64,000 bases of DNA from Arthrobacter sp. 24S4-2 (GTDB taxonomy: Bacteria > Actinomycetota > Actinomycetes > Actinomycetales > Micrococcaceae). A program made the translations under genes and the position numbers. How positions within the stretch are numbered: the first letter of the stretch is position 1; the number at the start of each line of letters is the position of its first letter. The notes beneath the pieces are model-generated. The model was not told where the DNA came from. It saw only the letters and a program-made list of their open reading frames with translations, and did no database searches. The stretch is from contig NZ_CP040018.1 in the NCBI RefSeq assembly GCF_005280255.1, forward strand, positions 5,456,001-5,520,000. Direction: 5' to 3'. Positions 61,793 to 64,000 of the stretch are shown piece by piece.

Positions 61793-62548
61793 CTAGTAGT
61801 CAGGATTGCTGGGCACAACAAGCCCCGTCTCATAGGCATAAACCACGGCCTGCACCCTGTCCCGGAGGTGCAGTTTCGCAAGGATCCGGCGCACGTGTGT
61901 CTTCACCGTTGCCTCGGACAGGAAGAACCGGTGGGCGATCTCGGCGTTGGAAAGGCCCTCCGCCATGGCTTCGAGCATTTCCGTTTCGCGGGGTGTCAGG
62001 GCTTCAAGCAAGGGATCCCGCTGCTGCTCTTCACCGTTCGGCTGCCGGCCCCTGGGTGTTCCGGACGGGGACGCCGCCGTTCTGTGGCCCGTGACCGGGG
62101 ACCACGCATGTTCCCTCCGCACATAGGCCTCCAGCAGGCGCCGGGTGACACGCGGGGCCACCACGGCGTCGCCACTGGCCACCACACGGACGGCAGTGAC
62201 CAGATCGGCCGGCGCCACATCCTTGAGGAGGAACGCCGACGCCCCCGCCTGCAGACCGGCAAAGGCATACTCGTCGAGATCGAAGGTTGTCAGGATGATC
62301 ACCTTCGCGTGGGACCCGGAAGCGGTAATTGCCCGGGTTGCTTCGATTCCGTCCAGCACCGGCATCCGGACGTCCATCAACACGACGTCGGGGCTGGTTT
62401 CCCGGACCTGCCGGATGGCTTCCGCGCCGTCGGATGCTTCGCCCACGATCCGGAGGTCATCTTCGCCTTCGAGGATCAGCCGGAACCCCATCCTCAGCAG
62501 CGGCTGGTCGTCCACCAGCAGAACACTGATCGGTGCATCGTCATTCAT
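61793..62548 (-). CDS. NarL/FixJ-family response regulator
   Basis: A 251-residue two-domain response regulator. Receiver domain: acidic pair Asp13/Asp14 in LLVDDQP, phosphoacceptor Asp59 in VVLMDVRMP, conserved Lys in AFLLKDVAP. A basic/Pro-rich linker (about 150-180) precedes a LuxR-type HTH: LTPRETEMLEAMAEGLSNAE, then IAHRFFLSEATVKTHVRRIL. The start ATG 62546-62548 overlaps the kinase stop (ATGA). It works with the upstream sensor kinase and probably controls the adjacent ABC transporter. Confidence 0.94.
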   Translation of the reverse strand: MNDDAPISVLLVDDQPLLRMGFRLILEGEDDLRIVGEASDGAEAIRQVRETSPDVVLMDVRMPVLDGIEATRAITASGSHAKVIILTTFDLDEYAFAGLQAGASAFLLKDVAPADLVTAVRVVASGDAVVAPRVTRRLLEAYVRREHAWSPVTGHRTAASPSGTPRGRQPNGEEQQRDPLLEALTPRETEMLEAMAEGLSNAEIAHRFFLSEATVKTHVRRILAKLHLRDRVQAVVYAYETGLVVPSNPDY

Positions 62549-63861
62549 GATTTTCCTTGGTCCCCATTCCAATTCAGTACAGCCCTGACGCGCCAGCCGC
62601 CTCCGGCCGGCCGTCCCGCTTCCACCGTACCGCCGTAGATGCCTGCCCGCTCCCGCATGCCGGTCAGGCCCTGGCTGGATCCCAGGGGATTGGGGACGGC
62701 TGCCGTGCCCGCGCCCCCGTGTCCCACCGTCCCTTTGCCGTCGTCGAGCACTTCAATGGCCACCGTGCCGTCCGCCCGGACGATGTTCACGTCCACGCGG
62801 CTCAGCGCACGGCCGTAGCGCAGCACGTTGGTCAGCGACTCCTGCACGATCCGGTAGACGGTCAGTTGGAACGCCGGGTCGTCCGGCAGCGCCGGACCGG
62901 TGTGCGAATAGTGCAGCGGCAGGCCTGCAGTGCGGAATCCCTCCAGCAGTTTAGCCAGGCTGTTTCCGGCGCTCAGCGGCTGCCGCGGTGCCGGTCCTGC
63001 CGGCGTTTCGTCGCGGAGCACCCCCAGCACCCGCCGCATGTCAGCCAAGGCGGTCCGTCCGGTCCGGGAAAGTTCGGACAGCACCACTGCGGCGCGGTCC
63101 GGACTTTTCCGGACCACCACGGCGGCGCCGTCCGACAAGGTGACCATCACCGTCAGCGAGTGCGCCACGACGTCGTGCATCTCCCGCGCAATCCTGTTGC
63201 GTTCGTTGACCGAGCCCAGCTCGGCTGTCCGGGCCGCCCAGGCGGCGATTTCCTTTTCATGGTCCCGCCGTTGCCGGACAGAGATGCCGATTCCGGTGGC
63301 GATGATGTTGGACAGCGTAATGGTGATACCGGCGACGATGCCGAAGACCAGTTGCGAATTCTCCGGGGCGGCTGGACCGCCGTCGGGAAGGGCACGTTCC
63401 AGCGGCCCCACGAGCGTCAGGAAGTACAGCAAGGACAGCGGGGCATTGGCCAAAGCCAGCGCCACTATGGAGAACCGGCGGGAACGCTGCGTTGCCAGGG
63501 CGTACAGGGCGAACCACAGCCCCGCGGAAACATTGGACCCCCACGGGTGCAGGAGGGTGATACCCGCTTCCAGTACGGCCACGACCACGACCACTGCAAC
63601 CGGACGGGAGCGCCGGAAGAAAAGCACGACGGCGGCCGCGGCAAGCAGCGACGTCGCCCCCCAGCCGCCGTCGTGCACGCTGTCCACCACGGTGGGCGTG
63701 ACGAGGAGGGCGTAGCAGAGCACCACCAGGGCGTCCATCACGCGCGGGTGGCGGTGTAGGTAACGGCGGACCCGGCCGCGGCGGCGGTCCGCGAGCTCAG
63801 CAAAGGACGCATCAACCAGGGTCACGGCTGATGCGTCCTTCGCCAGCGGTTCCTCACGCAC
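62545..63861 (-). CDS. sensor histidine kinase (HisKA_3 type)
   Basis: A 438-residue membrane sensor kinase, partner of the NarL-type regulator. An N-terminal region with several membrane helices (VMDALVVLCYALLVTPTVVD, ATSLLAAAAVVLFF, AVVVVVAVLEAGITLLHP, LVFGIVAGITITLSNIIATG) is followed by the HisKA_3 dimerisation box with phosphorylated His229 (IAREMHDVVAHSLTVMV), and an HATPase domain with VYRIVQESLTNVLRYGRA and GLTGMRERAGIYGGTV. Start is GTG 63859-63861; further downstream starts are possible. It overlaps the regulator by 4 bp. The ABC-2 permease upstream suggests a response to a membrane-active compound. Confidence 0.93.
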   Translation of the reverse strand: MREEPLAKDASAVTLVDASFAELADRRRGRVRRYLHRHPRVMDALVVLCYALLVTPTVVDSVHDGGWGATSLLAAAAVVLFFRRSRPVAVVVVVAVLEAGITLLHPWGSNVSAGLWFALYALATQRSRRFSIVALALANAPLSLLYFLTLVGPLERALPDGGPAAPENSQLVFGIVAGITITLSNIIATGIGISVRQRRDHEKEIAAWAARTAELGSVNERNRIAREMHDVVAHSLTVMVTLSDGAAVVVRKSPDRAAVVLSELSRTGRTALADMRRVLGVLRDETPAGPAPRQPLSAGNSLAKLLEGFRTAGLPLHYSHTGPALPDDPAFQLTVYRIVQESLTNVLRYGRALSRVDVNIVRADGTVAIEVLDDGKGTVGHGGAGTAAVPNPLGSSQGLTGMRERAGIYGGTVEAGRPAGGGWRVRAVLNWNGDQGKS

Positions 63862-63899
63862 GGTTTGAGCCTAGACGGCGCTCCCGCGGCAGGCCTTGC

Positions 63900-64000
63900 T
63901 CATACGTCGCGCTTCTTCAGCAGGATCATGGCGAGCACTGCCGGCACAACCACCCACGCTCCCAGCACCAGGGCCGCCTGCCACACCTCAAGGGTTCCAT
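63900..64000 (-). CDS. ABC-2-type transporter permease, C-terminal fragment
   Basis: Only the last 33 or so residues are in the window: TLEVWQAALVLGAWVVVPAV followed by LAMILLKKRDV and the TGA stop at 63900-63902. A final membrane helix ending in LKKRD is typical for ABC-2 permeases (drug or antibiotic export type). It precedes the kinase gene by 38 bp on the same strand, so the transporter and the two-component genes may form one operon. The fragment is short, so the call is mainly by pattern and context. Confidence 0.65.
   Translation of the reverse strand, partial: GTLEVWQAALVLGAWVVVPAVLAMILLKKRDV

Overview
The window looks like a high-GC actinobacterial chromosome, most likely from the Arthrobacter/Pseudarthrobacter group (Micrococcaceae). 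The evidence is the ribosomal/replication block rpsF-ssb-rpsR-rplI-dnaB, a quinate/shikimate-to-protocatechuate operon of the qsu type, a csoR-copZ-copA copper cluster, a WXG100 protein, frequent GTG/TTG starts, and strong AGGAGG-type ribosome binding sites. The assignment rests on gene content only.

Layout. 1-8.2 kb: a minus-strand catabolic operon (shikimate/quinate dehydrogenase, 3-dehydroshikimate dehydratase, pcaH, pcaG, pcaB), an IclR-family regulator, and a divergent MHS-type transporter. Together they would import quinate/shikimate-type substrates, convert them to protocatechuate and begin ring cleavage. 8.2-12.4 kb: an ATP-dependent DNA ligase and the three-gene proton-translocating transhydrogenase operon pntAa-pntAb-pntB. 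12.5-14.2 kb: a decayed mosaic of a luciferase-like oxidoreductase and a GH13 amylase/trehalose-synthase-like gene. 14.5-18.7 kb: small and stress-related genes (MoaD/ThiS-like protein, Asp-box propeller, universal stress protein, broken DinB-like gene). 18.7-21.9 kb: copper sensing and efflux with two CsoR-type palindromes. 21.9-31.9 kb: mixed genes (WXG100, EamA transporter, CGNR regulator hit at its 3' end by an IS1182-like element, MATE pump, DoxX, a probable Zur-controlled zinc chaperone, a two-hotdog thioesterase). 31.9-39.1 kb: replication and ribosomal genes, with a cluster of DnaA boxes upstream of dnaB. 39.2-56.5 kb: a noticeably more A/T-rich exopolysaccharide island with a large LuxR/LAL-type regulator, acyltransferase, flippase, two glycosyltransferases, a Wzz-like protein, an O-antigen-ligase/polymerase-like protein, a secreted glycosidase-like lipoprotein and a very large secreted multidomain protein. 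56.8-64 kb: M18 aminopeptidase, a Tat-exported intradiol-dioxygenase-like lipoprotein, an amino-acid permease, and a two-component system next to an ABC-2 permease.

The most striking global signal is that six otherwise intact genes (DinB-like, copA, the IS transposase, the LAL regulator, the flippase, the giant secreted protein) are each broken by what reads as loss of exactly one base in or beside a short G or C run. Restoring one base makes every length a whole number of codons. This is most simply explained by homopolymer errors in the assembly. Three of the six affect surface or regulatory genes of the polysaccharide island, so real poly-G variation should be excluded. The amylase remnant is different: it has large internal deletions and a lost catalytic residue, and is a genuine pseudogene.
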